This document shows positions 63,147 through 64,000 of a stretch of 64,000 bases of DNA, one piece after another. Positions within the stretch are counted from its first letter, which is position 1, and every line of letters starts with the position of its first letter. Below the pieces are notes generated by a model that saw nothing but the letters and a program-made list of their open reading frames with translations, did no database searches and had not been told where the DNA came from. The DNA comes from Verrucomicrobiota bacterium. Its GTDB lineage: Bacteria; Verrucomicrobiota; Verrucomicrobiia; Opitutales; Opitutaceae. The stretch covers positions 62,001 to 126,000 of the forward strand of contig VHCJ01000006.1 in the NCBI GenBank assembly GCA_016871755.1. The letters run 5' to 3'. Position numbers and translations under genes: made by a program.

Positions 63147-64000
63147 TCAGGGCGGCAGCGCCGGATCCCGGGACCGCACGCCCGCCGGAGTGACGAGTAC
63201 CGGGCTCCGGAACAGCGCGCCGGGAGGCAGGTCGCCGACGATCTGCTTCTTCGGCGATCCTCCGGGACTCACGAGGTTGGCGGTCACAAAGATGAGGAGG
63301 TTCCGTTTCTGCGAGCTCTCGCCGCGCGAGCGGAAGAGCCGGCCCAGCAGCGGCACGTCGCCAAGGATCGGGATCTTGTCCTCGACCTTCCTGACCTCCT
63401 CCCGGGTCAGACCACCCATCACCAACGTCGCCCCGTCCCAGAGCGTCACCCGGGTCGAGACCTCGCGCACCGAAAAGATGGGCTGATAGAAGCCGGGCGG
63501 CACCGTCACCGTCCGCCCGCCCGAAACCGCCACGCTGGGTCCGCCAAACTCCACGAAGCCCTCGAACTCCGTGACCTTCGGTGCGAGGTCGAGGCTGATC
63601 GAGTAGTCGTCCTCCTCGACCGTGGGCGTCACCTTCAGTTCCACACCGACATTCCTCGACGTGAAATCCTGCGGCGTACCCGCCGTGATCGTCACCCCGG
63701 CCGAGCCGCCGCCAGCACCGTCGGCCGCCGTCCGGCCCGCGCCGACTTGGCTCTGGATTTCGCCGAAGCTCTGCGGGTAGCGCATCTCCTGCGCGACCGT
63801 GATGGTCGCGGTGTGCCCGGAGAGCACCGTGACGCGGGGCGCGCTGAGCAGATCCCCGCCCGCCTTCTGCGCGAGCAGGCGCACCAGCGCATTCACGTCC
63901 ACCCCGGAGAACTCCCCGCTGATCTCGGCCAGCGGCGGAGCGTCAGTCCCGACCGGCACCGCTCCCGGCAGCGCGGGCGGATGAGTCGACGCCACCGCCT
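63147..64000 (-). CDS. Secretin-family outer-membrane protein, C-terminal part (5' end outside window)
   Basis: At least 284 residues of a secretin barrel: LLSAPRVTVLSGHTATITVA, GVELKVTPTVEEDDYSISLD, STRVTLWDGATLVMGGLTRE, KIPILGDVPLLGRLFRS and RNLLIFVTANLVSPGG. The REVSTRVTLWDGATLVMGGL pattern is typical of the verrucomicrobial type IV pilus or type II secretion secretin (Amuc_1098 group). The gene continues past the right edge, so N-domains are not visible. Partner pilus or secretion genes would be to the right. Confidence 0.9.
   Translation of the reverse strand, partial: AVASTHPPALPGAVPVGTDAPPLAEISGEFSGVDVNALVRLLAQKAGGDLLSAPRVTVLSGHTATITVAQEMRYPQSFGEIQSQVGAGRTAADGAGGGSAGVTITAGTPQDFTSRNVGVELKVTPTVEEDDYSISLDLAPKVTEFEGFVEFGGPSVAVSGGRTVTVPPGFYQPIFSVREVSTRVTLWDGATLVMGGLTREEVRKVEDKIPILGDVPLLGRLFRSRGESSQKRNLLIFVTANLVSPGGSPKKQIVGDLPPGALFRSPVLVTPAGVRSRDPALPP

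Noticed and set aside
1-64000. tRNA genes, CRISPR arrays, insertion sequences or prophage
   Set aside because: No cloverleaf-like sequence, regularly spaced repeats, transposase, integrase or phage gene was found by reading both strands.

Overview
The window is a high-GC (roughly two thirds G+C), gene-dense piece of bacterial chromosome. Gene content points to the phylum Verrucomicrobiota, most likely Opitutales/Opitutaceae: a large dehydrogenase-like protein of the PVC type with ThuA and cupredoxin domains, TAT-exported Gfo/Idh/MocA oxidoreductases, a Verrucomicrobia-style type IV pilus secretin, solute:sodium symporters, and translation starts that mostly lack a Shine-Dalgarno sequence. This placement is inferred from gene families, not from a marker phylogeny. 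I found no rRNA, tRNA, insertion sequence, prophage or CRISPR array.

Layout. 1-6.1 kb: end of a HicB-like antitoxin, a G-rich repeat tract, an FAD oxidoreductase/M28 peptidase pair, then a hexosamine-kinase-like gene overlapping a UDP-sugar epimerase. 6.3-11.5 kb: two alkaline phosphatases (PhoD type, and a frameshifted PhoA type), a short beta-helix-like protein, and a ring-cleaving dioxygenase/esterase pair like MhqO/MhqD. 11.5-21.2 kb: sugar-related oxidoreductases, the PVC-type dehydrogenase (interrupted by an in-frame TAA), a TIM-barrel isomerase, an SDR and a large glycosidase-like protein. 21.3-24.5 kb: a divergent AraC regulator facing a PhyH-type dioxygenase and an unrecognised two-domain ferritin-like protein. 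24.7-31.1 kb: a tight operon with a symporter, a Gfo/Idh/MocA enzyme, a frameshifted ABC exporter, a small exported protein and a mutarotase-like protein. 31.2-45.4 kb (minus strand): a polyamine-type ABC importer with an epimerase behind it, preceded by a MarR-controlled RND efflux operon that ends in an AsmA-like protein.

45.6-64 kb is mostly housekeeping: transketolase, rpsP-trmD-rplS (without rimM), ychF, glgC, trpE, a sigma-70 factor, rpsA, a broken ppsA, a putrescine-synthesis set (aguB, aguA, a lipoprotein), hisG, an orphan response regulator, a 5'-3' exonuclease and the end of a secretin gene.

Themes: the first half serves carbohydrate acquisition and oxidation together with phosphate scavenging; polyamines are both imported (potABCD-like) and made from agmatine (aguA/aguB). 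Four genes carry reading-frame lesions (near 8052, 14922, 28350 and 57252), so either the consensus contains errors or several genes are decaying. The least familiar unit is the AraC/PhyH/ferritin-like trio at 21.3-24.5 kb.
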